DNA of 34,903 nt from Chromatiales bacterium. Lineage in GTDB: Bacteria > Pseudomonadota > Gammaproteobacteria > Xanthomonadales > SZUA-36. Location of the stretch: positions 1 to 34,903 of the forward strand of contig JAHEFT010000017.1 of the NCBI GenBank assembly GCA_024640025.1. The letters run 5' to 3'. Positions 1 to 8,479 of the stretch are shown piece by piece (positions within the stretch are counted from its first letter, which is position 1; each line of letters opens with the position of its first letter). The notes under the pieces were generated by a model. It was not told the origin of the DNA and ran no database searches. It saw nothing but the letters and a program-made list of their open reading frames with translations. The position numbers and the translations under genes were made by a program.

Positions 1-171
1 AATGGTTTCATCGTCCCGAATATTTTCGTTCCAGGTTTCCTGCAGAAGCGCCAGCTCTGCGCGGACATTGGCCACTTTTGCGGGGTCGGTCATGCGCTCC
101 GACTTAATTTCGAGGATAGTGATTTTGTCCAGGACTTCGCCGGGGGAAACGGGTACGCGCAGGTGATCCAT
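1..171 (-). CDS. DUF6165-like protein, N-terminal part (gene runs off the window)
   Basis: The last 57 codons before the window edge read without a stop from an ATG at 171 and begin MDHLRVPVSPGEVLDKITIL, followed by EIKSERM and an acidic helix-like stretch. This start (VSPGE.LDKITILEIK) matches what I remember of the DUF6165 family, small cytosolic proteins of unknown function seen near surface-polysaccharide genes. A ribosome binding site GGAGAA sits just upstream (175-180), and only 9 bases separate it from the stop of the dioxygenase gene, so it is the last visible member of the phosphonate operon. The 3' end lies outside the window, so length and function cannot be judged. Confidence 0.65.
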   Translation of the reverse strand, partial: MDHLRVPVSPGEVLDKITILEIKSERMTDPAKVANVRAELALLQETWNENIRDDETI

Positions 172-180
172 GAGTTCTCC

Positions 181-945
181 TTAAACCTTGAAACTGTAAT
201 CCTTGTCGGGATCGCGTTCTATGTCAGGCGGATAGCTTTCCCGCTTATCAGTATAGTACTGCTCGCGGGAATCGCCCTCGGCAAGCTTGTTGTAGGTGAT
301 GTAGAGAACGCGTCTGGCATCCGAAGTGCGGTTGGGTTGTGAGCGATGTGGCGCATAGGAATCGAAGAACACCGCGTCACCGGGCCGGCAATGCACGGCG
401 ACATATTCAGCATGTCCCGTGTCGTCGTCGGTCAGCGGCGCCCACATGGAACCGAGCACCCCTTGCCTGTGCATGCCGGCAATCATTTCAAGGCTGCCGT
501 TCGCCTCGTTGGTTTCGTCAATGGCGATCATCGCGGTGATGTGGATGGCAGCGTAATCATCCCAGCCGGCCTGGACGTCCTGGTGCTCCTTGAAACCGTC
601 ACCACCCGGCAGCTTGAAGTTGATCTTGTCCTTGAACAACACCGCTTCCTCGCCGAACAGTTCTGAAACCGCCTGCTGCATGCGGCGAGCGGTGATCAGT
701 CTGGCGAAGCCTTCATGATAGGGCACAAAATTCTCGATGCGGCACAGGATGCGCGAACCGTCGTCCTGGCTGTTCTCGAAATACATCATGGCTTTGCCGG
801 GGACTTCAGGCCGGGCAGCAACCTCGTCGGTCCACTCGCTGATGGCGGCGATTTCTTCAGCCGAATACATGCCCCGCACGACGAGAAAGCCATCGCGTTT
901 GAATTGTTCGACCTGTTGCGGGGTCAGAATTCTCTCAGACTTCAT
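181..945 (-). CDS. PhyH-family Fe(II)/2-oxoglutarate dioxygenase
   Basis: A 254-residue protein of the phytanoyl-CoA dioxygenase family, predicted to hydroxylate a small substrate using Fe(II), O2 and 2-oxoglutarate in the cytosol. The iron triad is visible as H121-Q-D123 and H200 (in SYAPHRSQPNR), with R211/R212 as the likely 2-oxoglutarate ligand. The start at 945 is chosen over a start 13 codons upstream because GGAGGAGT (952-959) lies 6 bases before it and the longer version would run into the preceding gene. Family members include PhnY, which hydroxylates AEP at carbon 1. Lying at the end of an AEP biosynthesis operon, and with no PhnZ-type HD oxygenase in view, it may add a hydroxyl to AEP or to the finished AEP polymer. 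That substrate is inferred from context only. Confidence 0.88.
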   Translation of the reverse strand: MKSERILTPQQVEQFKRDGFLVVRGMYSAEEIAAISEWTDEVAARPEVPGKAMMYFENSQDDGSRILCRIENFVPYHEGFARLITARRMQQAVSELFGEEAVLFKDKINFKLPGGDGFKEHQDVQAGWDDYAAIHITAMIAIDETNEANGSLEMIAGMHRQGVLGSMWAPLTDDDTGHAEYVAVHCRPGDAVFFDSYAPHRSQPNRTSDARRVLYITYNKLAEGDSREQYYTDKRESYPPDIERDPDKDYSFKV

Positions 946-951
946 TTGAAT

Positions 952-959
952 ACTCCTCC
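952..959 (-). promoter_or_regulatory. Strong ribosome binding site that fixes the dioxygenase start
   Basis: GGAGGAGT on the minus strand, 6 bases before the ATG at 945. It lies in the 23-base gap after the YidC-like gene and decides the start in favour of MKSERILTPQ. Confidence 0.75.
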
Positions 960-968
960 AGCGGGATT

Positions 969-2378
969 CTAGCGGCGCGCCCACAGGCTCTTGATGACGG
1001 AAATCAGGTTGTTGGTGGTCCAGTAAAGCACCATTCCCGCCGGGAAGGTGTAGAACAGCACGAAGAACGCGGTGGCCAGTAGCAGCATGTTGCGCACCTG
1101 CTTTTTCCGCAGTTCAGTGGTCAGCGCCAACGGATTGTGCAGGGCCGAGGCAACGACCGAGAGCCCGGTCATCAAAAATGGCAAGGCGTTCAGTTCACTG
1201 CCGAAGAACGGCAGAGTGAACGGCAGGTTGAAGAGGTCATCGGGGCGGGACAGATCGGAAATCCAGAGAAACCCCGTATTCAACAGGTGGATGTTTTCCG
1301 CCAGCATGTCAAAGGCGCCGATAAACACCGGGATCACCACGGCCACTCCCACCAGGCTTTTCAGGCTGTATAGCGGATGCACCCGTTCAGTCTTGTACAG
1401 AGCCAGGATTTTTGCGGACTGCTCCTCCCCTTTGTAATTCTTCTTGATGCGCTGCAATTCCGGAGCCAACCGCGCCTCCGTGTCATTGACCTGGTCCTGA
1501 AAACGTTGGGCGATACGGCTGAGCGGCGTCATCAGGATGTTGACGCCCAGGGACATAGCCATCACCGCCAGGCCCCAGGAAGGGATAAACGCGTGTATGC
1601 CCGCCAGGAAGTGGAACATCGCAAAACAGATCCAGCGCAGCCAGAACCACAAGCCGGCATACAGAAGCTTTTGCAGATCAGGACTCGCATGACTTAATGC
1701 AGTCGGCTCTATTGGTCCTAAATAGAACGTCCATGCGCCATTGGACATATCGATATCAATTAAGGCATCGCTGTTATCTTCGGCCGTCCGCAGCCTGGCG
1801 ATGACCCCGGCAGGCGGCGCCGCCATCAATGTCCAGTAACGGTTGCGGTAACCCACCCACTGGTCGGCTTCCACCTGCGTAGTATCGGTGTCATCGAAAC
1901 CAATCTGGCTGACAGTTCCGGACTGAAGTGCCACGTAGCGGCTTTGCTCCAGCCAGTTACCGAAGCCGGCCGCCTCCCTCGGCCTGAACGACTCACCTGA
2001 ACGGATCGACATGGTGCGAATGCCTGACTGCTCCAGTTCGACCCGGTAGCCGCGCAACGGCACGCGCCACGTCAGTGCCGCACCCGGTTCCTGACGAAAG
2101 GTGAGCTCGACATGAGTATCGGTGCGGTTCTGAAAAGGTATCCACCGCCCTTTTCCAGCGGGCTCAAAACGAATAGCCGAATCATCACTGAACTGCTGGA
2201 TGCGGACGTTTTCACCCTGGCAGGCAGGAAAGCAGGCGAAAGCTGACCTCAGGTTACCCTCGGAATCAAAGGTCAACCGCAGGGTATCCGTGTTGACCAG
2301 GGTTTCCGCGTTGACATCCGAATGCGCGCACACAGCCAGGACTCCCAGAAGCAACCAGTGCACAAGCCGGACTCTCAT
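969..2378 (-). CDS. YidC/Oxa1-like membrane protein (divergent paralogue)
   Basis: This 469-residue protein has a signal-peptide-like N-terminus (1-24), a periplasmic beta-rich region (about 25-225) opening with VNTDTLRLTFDSEGNLRSA like the YidC P1 domain, and a C-terminal YidC/Oxa1 domain (about 236-469). The C-terminal signature FPAGMVLYWTTNNLI (445-459) and the C1-loop segment ILALYKTERVHPL are clear. Gram-negative YidC is usually longer, near 540-560 residues. The position normally held by the groove arginine (VRGIMYPL in E. coli) here reads VNILMTPL, so Arg is replaced by N280. It overlaps the glycerophosphotransferase-like gene by ATGA (2375-2378), implying translational coupling. Housekeeping yidC sits by rnpA/mnmE, so this is probably a specialised paralogue serving the phosphonate pathway; what it inserts or moves is unknown. 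Confidence 0.88.
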   Translation of the reverse strand: MRVRLVHWLLLGVLAVCAHSDVNAETLVNTDTLRLTFDSEGNLRSAFACFPACQGENVRIQQFSDDSAIRFEPAGKGRWIPFQNRTDTHVELTFRQEPGAALTWRVPLRGYRVELEQSGIRTMSIRSGESFRPREAAGFGNWLEQSRYVALQSGTVSQIGFDDTDTTQVEADQWVGYRNRYWTLMAAPPAGVIARLRTAEDNSDALIDIDMSNGAWTFYLGPIEPTALSHASPDLQKLLYAGLWFWLRWICFAMFHFLAGIHAFIPSWGLAVMAMSLGVNILMTPLSRIAQRFQDQVNDTEARLAPELQRIKKNYKGEEQSAKILALYKTERVHPLYSLKSLVGVAVVIPVFIGAFDMLAENIHLLNTGFLWISDLSRPDDLFNLPFTLPFFGSELNALPFLMTGLSVVASALHNPLALTTELRKKQVRNMLLLATAFFVLFYTFPAGMVLYWTTNNLISVIKSLWARR

Positions 2379-3541
2379 GGCTGGCGCCCTCTCCTGGCAG
2401 CCTGTCTTTCATCCGCCAGGCGAACGATCTCCTGCGCGCCATCGGGAATGCTGTGCCCGAGACGAAACACCAGCTTCTCGCGCAGTTCCTGCATTTTCGT
2501 GCGGAACCGTTCGGGTTCGCTCAACAGCCGTTCCACGGCTGCCGGGGCGTCCTGCAACGAATCGGGTGAGACGACTTCCCCGACCCGGGTCCGGATAACC
2601 GCCTCAATCGGCTCAATGCCCAGTTCACGCCAGTTTGGATTGCGTACCCGCCGGGGAACGTCGATAAACAAGACCGGCTTTTCCAGGCCCATCGCGTATT
2701 CCAGCGCCATCGCCGACCAGTCGCTGACGAGTATGTCAGAACGCATGATGGAGTCGGTTTCGCCCATCCGGTCAATGTATTCGAAGCGGTCGTTCCCGGC
2801 AAAGGCCTTCCTGGTCGCAGCGATCACGTCGGGGGTCTGACGGTTGCTCTGGTAATGCGGGCGCATGATCACCCGGTACCCTGCCTCCAGCAGTACGCGG
2901 ATCAATTCCCGGCCGCAAGTGTTGAAGATCGATTGCTCCCCCCAGGTCGGTGCGATCAGCACAGTAGCCGCTTCGGTCAGTGATTTTCCCGCGGTATATG
3001 TGCGGCCTTGTTCAATCACTGCTTCCAGCCTGGGGTGTCCGTAATCAAAAAGGTGCTTGGGCGGCAGCCCCTTCAGCTGTTCGCGCTTCCTGATTTCCTT
3101 CACCTGGTGAGGGCCGGCGCAAAACAGGGTTTCGTAGTGGTCGAACGAGTCTTCATTGTCGACCATGTGGGTACTGCCCATGCTGTGAAACAGGTATACG
3201 TAGTGGACCGGGTAGGTTGACCTTTTAAGGTTGAGGTTGTGCAGATCCATCATGGTCAACACGAAAATATCTGACCGGTTGACCTGAAAAAAAACGGTCA
3301 GGAACAACCCTTCGGGAATCCAGATAGCACGGTAGTTTTCATGCCGGCGTTCCAACCCCGGATCCGCCGGGTCCGATGTGACGTAACAGACTTTGCGCGC
3401 CAGCGGTCCATTCAATTGCTCGATGAGGCCGGAAAACTGGTGCCAGTCCTGGCCGCTTTCCGAGTAGATAACGATGTTTCGCCAATCCCAGGGCAGCTTG
3501 CGGAACTGACGCCACCCCCGCCAGCCGGACATCAGGCCCAT
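2375..3541 (-). CDS. CDP-glycerol glycerophosphotransferase-like transferase
   Basis: A roughly 388-residue cytosolic or peripheral transferase related to the TagF/TagB family, which moves phospho-alcohol groups from CDP-linked donors onto polymers. Numbering from the ATG at 3541, the two family histidines appear as H119 in YLFHSMGSTHMV and H229 in RVIMRPHYQSNR, and the donor-site signature as SDILVSDWSAMALEYAMGLEKP (split here: SDILVSDWSA then MALEYAMG, Ser276). A TTG codon at 3580 would add 13 residues; neither start has a strong ribosome binding site. Because the operon makes AEP and carries cytidylyltransferases, the donor is more likely CMP-AEP than CDP-glycerol, which is inference. The acceptor is not evident; no glycosyltransferase is in view. 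The stop overlaps the YidC-like start by 4 bases. Confidence 0.85.
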   Translation of the reverse strand: MGLMSGWRGWRQFRKLPWDWRNIVIYSESGQDWHQFSGLIEQLNGPLARKVCYVTSDPADPGLERRHENYRAIWIPEGLFLTVFFQVNRSDIFVLTMMDLHNLNLKRSTYPVHYVYLFHSMGSTHMVDNEDSFDHYETLFCAGPHQVKEIRKREQLKGLPPKHLFDYGHPRLEAVIEQGRTYTAGKSLTEAATVLIAPTWGEQSIFNTCGRELIRVLLEAGYRVIMRPHYQSNRQTPDVIAATRKAFAGNDRFEYIDRMGETDSIMRSDILVSDWSAMALEYAMGLEKPVLFIDVPRRVRNPNWRELGIEPIEAVIRTRVGEVVSPDSLQDAPAAVERLLSEPERFRTKMQELREKLVFRLGHSIPDGAQEIVRLADERQAARRGRQP

Positions 3542-3616
3542 GCCGGCGCCCCACGCGTAATCGCAAATGAAGGCTCGCAAGTGCGTCGCCTGCAGCCTCG
3601 TGGCCTTTCCCTTGCG

Positions 3617-3856
3617 TTACTCGGATACATCCTGCGACGAGGAACCGGACTTGTCGCCGCGCTTGAAGAAACCCTTGATCTTGTACCAATAGGTCTTAAC
3701 CGCCAGTGCGATCGAGGCGAAAATACCGACAATAGCCGAAACGACCATGCTGCCGGTGCTGGGGTCCAGGTAGGCAAACGCAGCCGGCGAAACCAGTAGC
3801 GAGCACAGCATCACTGCGCCAAGTATTTGGATAGCGGGTTTATTTGAATGTTTCAT
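3617..3856 (-). CDS. Small YLDP-motif membrane protein
   Basis: A 79-residue protein with a cleavable-looking signal peptide ending in SPAAFA, then a mature N-terminus YLDPSTGSM, one membrane helix (about 36-54, VVSAIVGIFASIALAVKTY) and a basic cytosolic tail WYKIKGFFKRG ending in a Ser/Asp-rich stretch. I have seen short proteins with YLDPGTGS after a signal peptide beside surface-polymer and phosphonate clusters, but I know of no assigned function. Its ATG overlaps the stop of the AEP transaminase by 4 bases (3853-3856), so it is a true operon member. It may be a membrane tether or a partner of the transferase and YidC-like protein encoded next. Confidence 0.82.
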   Translation of the reverse strand: MKHSNKPAIQILGAVMLCSLLVSPAAFAYLDPSTGSMVVSAIVGIFASIALAVKTYWYKIKGFFKRGDKSGSSSQDVSE

Positions 3857-4971
3857 TGCCCGATTTTATCACCCATAGAAGGCTGCCAGGCATCCTGGAA
3901 TAACACCGAGGAAAGCGCCGCCAGCAAGCGTTCCATGTCGTAACGGCTGATGTCCCCCATGGTCGAAATCCGGAACATCTCCGATACCAGTCTGCCCTGG
4001 CCGGCGTAAATGATGAATCCGCGCTGCTTCAGCCCATCGTGGATCTCGGCATAGGTCTTTCCGGAGGGCAGGCAGTAGGCATTGAGCACACAGGATGAAT
4101 CGCCCGGCTCCAGCAGCGGCTTGACGCCCTGCCGGGACAGCGCCCGCCTGACCTGGCCTGCCAGGCTGCTGTAATGCGCATGCCGGGCTTTCCACCCGCC
4201 CTGATTCCGCAATTCCGCCAACGCCTTATCGAGCGCCAGCAGGCTGTTCACGGGAGGTGTAAACGGCGTGCCTTGCTGATCCTGGGCGGTGACCCAGAGC
4301 GGCAGGTGCAGGTACAGGCTGCGCGGCGGCTCGGCGGCTGTTTCCAGGGATGTTTTCCGGGACAGAACGAAACAAAGGCCTGGAATGCCGTGCAGACACT
4401 TGTTGGCCGTGGCGGCACAGGCGATCAGCGCCGGTGATCCAAAGGGAATATTCTCCGCGCCGAAACTTGACACCGTATCGAGCAGTAAACCGGCGCCGGC
4501 CTGTTCACACAATTCCGCCAACCGTCCCATGTCATTCAGGCGCCCGGTCGTGGTTTCATGATGCACCGCTGCCACGTGGGTAAAATCACCCGCGGACAGG
4601 GCCTCCTCGACCCGCTCAAAATCGATGGGGTCCGTCCACTCGTGCTGAACGGCGCTGAATTCAATATTGTGAATGCCGGCGATTCGGCTGATACGCTCGC
4701 CATACACGCCATTCTCAACCACCAGCAAGCGCGCCTGCCGGGGAAGCAGCGAGGAGAGCATGGCTTCCAGGGCAGTGGTTCCGGAGCCGCCAAGTAACAC
4801 GGAAGTCCACTCGTCCGGGCTGCAGTTGTAGACATCCAGCAAACCGCTGCGGATGCGGTCCTGCAAGACGTAATACTCGGGTTCACGATGGCACAGGTCG
4901 GTGGCGACGGCCGCTTTTCTCACGCCATCGCTGATACTCACCGGCCCGGGATTCAGAAGGATATATCGCAT
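3853..4971 (-). CDS. phnW: 2-aminoethylphosphonate:pyruvate transaminase
   Basis: A 372-residue PLP enzyme of aminotransferase class V that interconverts phosphonoacetaldehyde plus alanine and AEP plus pyruvate. The N-terminus LLNPGPVSISDGVRKA, the GGSGTTALEAM phosphate-binding loop (61-71), D165 in LLLDTVSSFGAENIPF and the PLP lysine K191 in CAATANKCLHGIPG are as expected for PhnW. Length is normal for the family. In catabolic clusters PhnW feeds phosphonatase PhnX; here the neighbours are PEP mutase and phosphonopyruvate decarboxylase, so it works in the biosynthetic direction. It lies 11 bases after the methyltransferase gene and overlaps the following small membrane-protein gene. Confidence 0.93.
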   Translation of the reverse strand: MRYILLNPGPVSISDGVRKAAVATDLCHREPEYYVLQDRIRSGLLDVYNCSPDEWTSVLLGGSGTTALEAMLSSLLPRQARLLVVENGVYGERISRIAGIHNIEFSAVQHEWTDPIDFERVEEALSAGDFTHVAAVHHETTTGRLNDMGRLAELCEQAGAGLLLDTVSSFGAENIPFGSPALIACAATANKCLHGIPGLCFVLSRKTSLETAAEPPRSLYLHLPLWVTAQDQQGTPFTPPVNSLLALDKALAELRNQGGWKARHAHYSSLAGQVRRALSRQGVKPLLEPGDSSCVLNAYCLPSGKTYAEIHDGLKQRGFIIYAGQGRLVSEMFRISTMGDISRYDMERLLAALSSVLFQDAWQPSMGDKIGQ

Positions 4972-4982
4972 GCTCTGCCTGC

Positions 4983-5582
4983 TCAGCCGGCCGCGCGGTA
5001 CCAGAGGAGAATACCCGCCCCGACCTCGAAAACGGTGTAGACCAGTTCACCGTTGCGGATCATGGATTGTCGCAAATCCCACTCGGCGTCCGGGTTCGAC
5101 TTCCATTTCAGGCTGGTGGGAAACATGCCCGGAATGTTCCGGCTCCAGGCACGCCATTCATCCCCGAAAATACCTTCCAGCTTGTGATCCTCGTAACGAA
5201 TCGCAGCGGGGTAGTAAAATGCAAAAAAGCAAGCGACCGCGGCCACGACATACCCGTTGCCGGAGGCGATAGCGAAACCCACGAGAATCAGGAAATTACC
5301 AAGGTACAGGGGGTGGCGCACCAGCGAATAGGCCCCGGTAGAAGCCAGTTGCCGGTTCTTGTGAATCACGCCGGCCGCGTAAATTCTCCAGGCCTGGCCA
5401 ATGGCGGCAAGGGCAAAGCCGAGGAAGATTCTGGGCTCGCCTGCCGGCGCGGTGAAATAGGCACAGACCAGCAGGAGGATGAGCCCCAGTCCCTGGCGGG
5501 ACGCTTCATGGTAACGAAGGCGATCGATCAGGCCAGCCAGCCCGGTACGGTTACCCATTTTTTCAATGCGGCTGGATGTCAT
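4983..5582 (-). CDS. Membrane methyltransferase of the isoprenylcysteine carboxyl methyltransferase/PEMT type
   Basis: A 199-residue multi-pass membrane protein with the S-adenosylmethionine signature GAYSLVRHPLYLGNFLILVG (H90-P91) and the C-terminal block YYPAAIRYEDHKLEGIFGDEW (given in two parts: YYPAAIRYEDH, KLEGIFGDEW) typical of ICMT/phospholipid methyltransferases. Membrane helices fall at about 31-45, 50-70, 92-108 and 110-127. AGGAG precedes the ATG. In an AEP operon, by analogy with phosphatidylethanolamine N-methyltransferases, it could methylate the amine of AEP once attached to a lipid or polymer; this substrate is inferred. The family also methylates carboxylates and other groups, so the acceptor atom is uncertain. 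Confidence 0.85.
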   Translation of the reverse strand: MTSSRIEKMGNRTGLAGLIDRLRYHEASRQGLGLILLLVCAYFTAPAGEPRIFLGFALAAIGQAWRIYAAGVIHKNRQLASTGAYSLVRHPLYLGNFLILVGFAIASGNGYVVAAVACFFAFYYPAAIRYEDHKLEGIFGDEWRAWSRNIPGMFPTSLKWKSNPDAEWDLRQSMIRNGELVYTVFEVGAGILLWYRAAG

Positions 5583-5656
5583 GAAATGCTCCTTGTGTGC
5601 GCCGGTATGCTGTGGCCCAGGCGCTATTGTAAGAGTGCAGGTTCCAACTAGCCAGA

Positions 5657-6817
5657 CTATAGCGACAACCAGGGCGCTTCCACACCAAGGTGCCGCATCA
5701 GCCGTTGTTTCACCTCGCGCGGGGAGACATCCGGCCGCGGCAGTCCTTCGGGTATGCCCCGCCGGGTTTTCAATTGCAGCAGAGAAGGTCCCTGAGCCGC
5801 CTTCAGAAAGACGTCGAGTTCCGCACGCGAAACCGATTCGCGGGCCTCACGATATCCACACGCTTTCGCTACAGCGGCGAAACTGACGGCGGGGCTCACC
5901 GTGGCCTGCCCCCCGGTCGATTCATGCACCCCGTTATCAAGCAGCAGGTGCCTGAAATTGCTTTCTCCATAGGCGCCGATGGTCGCCAGGTTGCCCATTC
6001 GCATCAGGGCAGCGCCATCGCCGTCCGCCACCAGGACCTGCTTTTCCGGCAAGGCCAGCGAAAGACCCAGACCCAGCGAAGAGGCGCACCCCATCGACCC
6101 CACCATGTACAGGTGATTGGGCCGGTCGGCGATGGCAAACAACTCCCGACCCGTATAACCGGTAGTACCGATCAGCACGCTCGTATCGACCGGCGTACTC
6201 TCAACCATGGCGCTCAGCGCCTGCTGCCGGCTCAATTCAGGCTCTTCCGTGCAGAAATCCTCCGCTGCAAAACCAGCCGGCCTCGCTTCAGGCAGCCAAC
6301 GAGTGTTCAACTCAGCCTTCTCTACCGAACCTTTTCGCATAATCAGGGCGTAGGGCAATCCGGTTCGCTCCATCTGCCAGGTGGCAACGGTCAACACCCC
6401 TTCAACCTCATCCGCCTGGCGCGGAAACCAGACCCAGGGAATCTGGAGTTCATCCAGTATCCGGCCGGTAATCTGCCCCATCAGTTCGTGTTGCGGCTCA
6501 TCCGGCAGACCGGGCTCGCCACGCAAGGTGATGATCAGCAGGATCGGAACACGAAATACCCAGTTCAGTGAACTCAACGGGCTGACCGCGTTTCCCAGTC
6601 CGGAATTCTGCATCATCGCCACCGTCCGTTGTCCGGCCAGTGCGGCGCCGGTGGCGGTCGCCACGGCGTCACCTTCATTCGAAGACGCGATGTACGTCAT
6701 ATCCGGATCATCGATCACGCTGTTGATGAACGGGGTTAAAAACGAACAGGGCACGCCGGCCCAGGTTTTAAAACCGAAATCCTTTGCGGGATTGATGAAG
6801 TCTGTGGCTTGAATCAT
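5657..6817 (-). CDS. aepY: Phosphonopyruvate decarboxylase
   Basis: A 386-residue thiamine diphosphate enzyme that decarboxylates phosphonopyruvate to phosphonoacetaldehyde, pulling the unfavourable PEP mutase reaction forward. The N-terminal Pyr domain shows the catalytic Glu in SSNEGDAVATATGAALAG (E48) and the block MMQNSGLGNAVSPLSSLN (69-85). The C-terminal PP domain has the ThDP/Mg motif VADGDGAALMRMGNL (GDG 266-268) ending at N295 in LLLDNGVHESTGG. Length matches the family. It follows pepM by 14 bases. No other ThDP enzyme fits this context better. Confidence 0.95.
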   Translation of the reverse strand: MIQATDFINPAKDFGFKTWAGVPCSFLTPFINSVIDDPDMTYIASSNEGDAVATATGAALAGQRTVAMMQNSGLGNAVSPLSSLNWVFRVPILLIITLRGEPGLPDEPQHELMGQITGRILDELQIPWVWFPRQADEVEGVLTVATWQMERTGLPYALIMRKGSVEKAELNTRWLPEARPAGFAAEDFCTEEPELSRQQALSAMVESTPVDTSVLIGTTGYTGRELFAIADRPNHLYMVGSMGCASSLGLGLSLALPEKQVLVADGDGAALMRMGNLATIGAYGESNFRHLLLDNGVHESTGGQATVSPAVSFAAVAKACGYREARESVSRAELDVFLKAAQGPSLLQLKTRRGIPEGLPRPDVSPREVKQRLMRHLGVEAPWLSL

Positions 6818-6831
6818 GGGCGTTTTGGACC

Positions 6832-8469
6832 TCAGGAATCGTGGCGGTGAGCAAAATCACCGGCTCTTTGCAGGTCTTCCAGGTTGTTGATATCCATCCA
6901 GTGGCCGGAAATGTATTGCACCTGCGGGGCGTGACCGTTAAGCACCAGGCGATTGATCAGGTCCGGCAAACCCAGACTGTCGAAGCCGGCACCCGCCTGG
7001 AGCTGCTTCAGCGCTTCCAGCAGATGGGCCCTGCCCCCGCCGCGGGCGCGCATCATTCCAATCCACCGCCCGTCCGGATTGCGGCCATTCCAATCGCCGG
7101 CGCTGCTGATCTGTTCCAACGTGACCTTCTGCTGGTACATGGCGCGATCGTCCGGGGCCGAGCAATAGGCCAGATCGTGCTTGTTTCCCTGCGCCTGATG
7201 AATCGGGGAAGAATCCACCACGACCAGGAGTTCGCCATCCCAGTCCATCAGGTTATTCAGGATGTAGCTGCGGAACAGGAGGTCACCGTAAATCAGCACC
7301 GTGTCCGTCGCAACCGAATCCAGGGCGCAGGTCAGAGAAACCAGTTCGTCGCTGTTTTCCCAATCTTCATTGACCACCAGGGCCGAACCCTGAACGTCAA
7401 TGGCCTCGCTTTGGTATCCACCCACCACGGTGATGTCGTTTATGCCCTGCGCCTTGAACCGGTCCACGTGGCGGCGCAAAACGGTCTTACCGGCCACCGG
7501 GATCATCACCTTGGGGCGGGTGCGGGTCAGTTCATCCATACCCTGTCCCCGACTGGCCGCCAGGATGATCGCCGAGGTGTCCTGCCGAGCGCTTTTTGCA
7601 TAGATTTTTTCCGCCTCGAGCAGTTCGTCCGCCCCCTGCAGGCGAAAAATTTCAGACACCGTGGCCACCCTTCCCTCCACATCGACCAGGGATTCCGATT
7701 CGAACAGCGTGCGCGCCGTAGCCTGCATGGCCGCAATATTGGTTCGTACCAGATGATTGGCCCAGATTACCAGGCTGATTTTGTGCTGACGGAATACCTC
7801 GGTGGGTGTTGAATAATACTTCGTGGGCACGATCACCAGCGGGCAGCGATTACCCCACTCATCGGCGAAAGCCAGGATTTCATCGGGCTGTGACAGCTTG
7901 CTGTGGATCAGGATGGCGTCTGCGCCGGCCTGCCGGTAGGCCTCGCCGCGCTTGACGGCCTCCTCCAGCCCCCAACCGGCGATCAGGGCCTCGACCCGGG
8001 CGACAATGCAGAAATCGTCATCAACCTGCGCATCCTTGCCTGCCTTGATTTTGCCGCAAAATGTGTCGATGTCTTCCAGTTCCTGTTTTTCGCCCTGGAT
8101 GAAACTGTTGGTCTTGGGAAACAGCTTATCCTCGATGCAGACGCCTGCGACGTCACGCTGTTCCAGTTTGCGCACCAACCGACGCATGTTGTTGAAATCG
8201 CCGTAACCCGTATCACCATCCAGCAGGATGGGAATGGCGGTCGCATCAGACATGAATTCCAGCACATTCACGACCTGGGTCCAGCTGAGTTCGTTATTGT
8301 CGCGCACCGCGTGCTGCGCCGATAACGCGAGTCCCGAGGCCCATATACCACTGAATCCGGCCTCTTCGACAATCTTTGCCGAAAGGCCGTTGTGGGCCTC
8401 GAGAATGAACTCTGTCCGGTCGGACAGGAGCAGGTTCTTCAACTGGGTAGGCTTGTTTACCGCGCTCAT
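6832..8469 (-). CDS. pepM: Phosphoenolpyruvate mutase fused to a nucleotidyltransferase
   Basis: A 545-residue bifunctional protein. Residues about 8-290 are PEP mutase, which rearranges PEP to phosphonopyruvate and makes the C-P bond: [13 protein letters not shown] holds the metal-binding region, and [10 protein letters not shown] (113-122) is the mutase hallmark that separates it from isocitrate lyase relatives. Residues about 299-545 are an NTP transferase domain with [19 protein letters not shown] (302-320), a metal-type Asp in LIYGDLLF (D396) and [10 protein letters not shown] near the end. The domain resembles PntC-type cytidylyltransferases that activate AEP as CMP-AEP, and the altered GxGxR loop is what I recall for such fusions. 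The start at 8469 is chosen because an ATG 31 codons upstream would overlap the previous gene and those codons look unlike the family. Confidence 0.94.
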   Translation of the reverse strand: MSAVNKPTQLKNLLLSDRTEFILEAHNGLSAKIVEEAGFSGIWASGLALSAQHAVRDNNELSWTQVVNVLEFMSDATAIPILLDGDTGYGDFNNMRRLVRKLEQRDVAGVCIEDKLFPKTNSFIQGEKQELEDIDTFCGKIKAGKDAQVDDDFCIVARVEALIAGWGLEEAVKRGEAYRQAGADAILIHSKLSQPDEILAFADEWGNRCPLVIVPTKYYSTPTEVFRQHKISLVIWANHLVRTNIAAMQATARTLFESESLVDVEGRVATVSEIFRLQGADELLEAEKIYAKSARQDTSAIILAASRGQGMDELTRTRPKVMIPVAGKTVLRRHVDRFKAQGINDITVVGGYQSEAIDVQGSALVVNEDWENSDELVSLTCALDSVATDTVLIYGDLLFRSYILNNLMDWDGELLVVVDSSPIHQAQGNKHDLAYCSAPDDRAMYQQKVTLEQISSAGDWNGRNPDGRWIGMMRARGGGRAHLLEALKQLQAGAGFDSLGLPDLINRLVLNGHAPQVQYISGHWMDINNLEDLQRAGDFAHRHDS

Positions 8470-8479
8470 TTCCGGGGCC

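Noticed and set aside
6832-7575. Loss of the GxGxR loop in the nucleotidyltransferase half of pepM taken as inactivation
   Set aside because: The metal-binding Asp residues remain, and I recall the same LAASRG form in other PEP mutase fusions, so it seems family-typical.
5690-7812. Two long plus-strand open frames (293 and 323 codons) opposite aepY and pepM
   Set aside because: Both are antisense to clearly real genes and have shadow-like composition.
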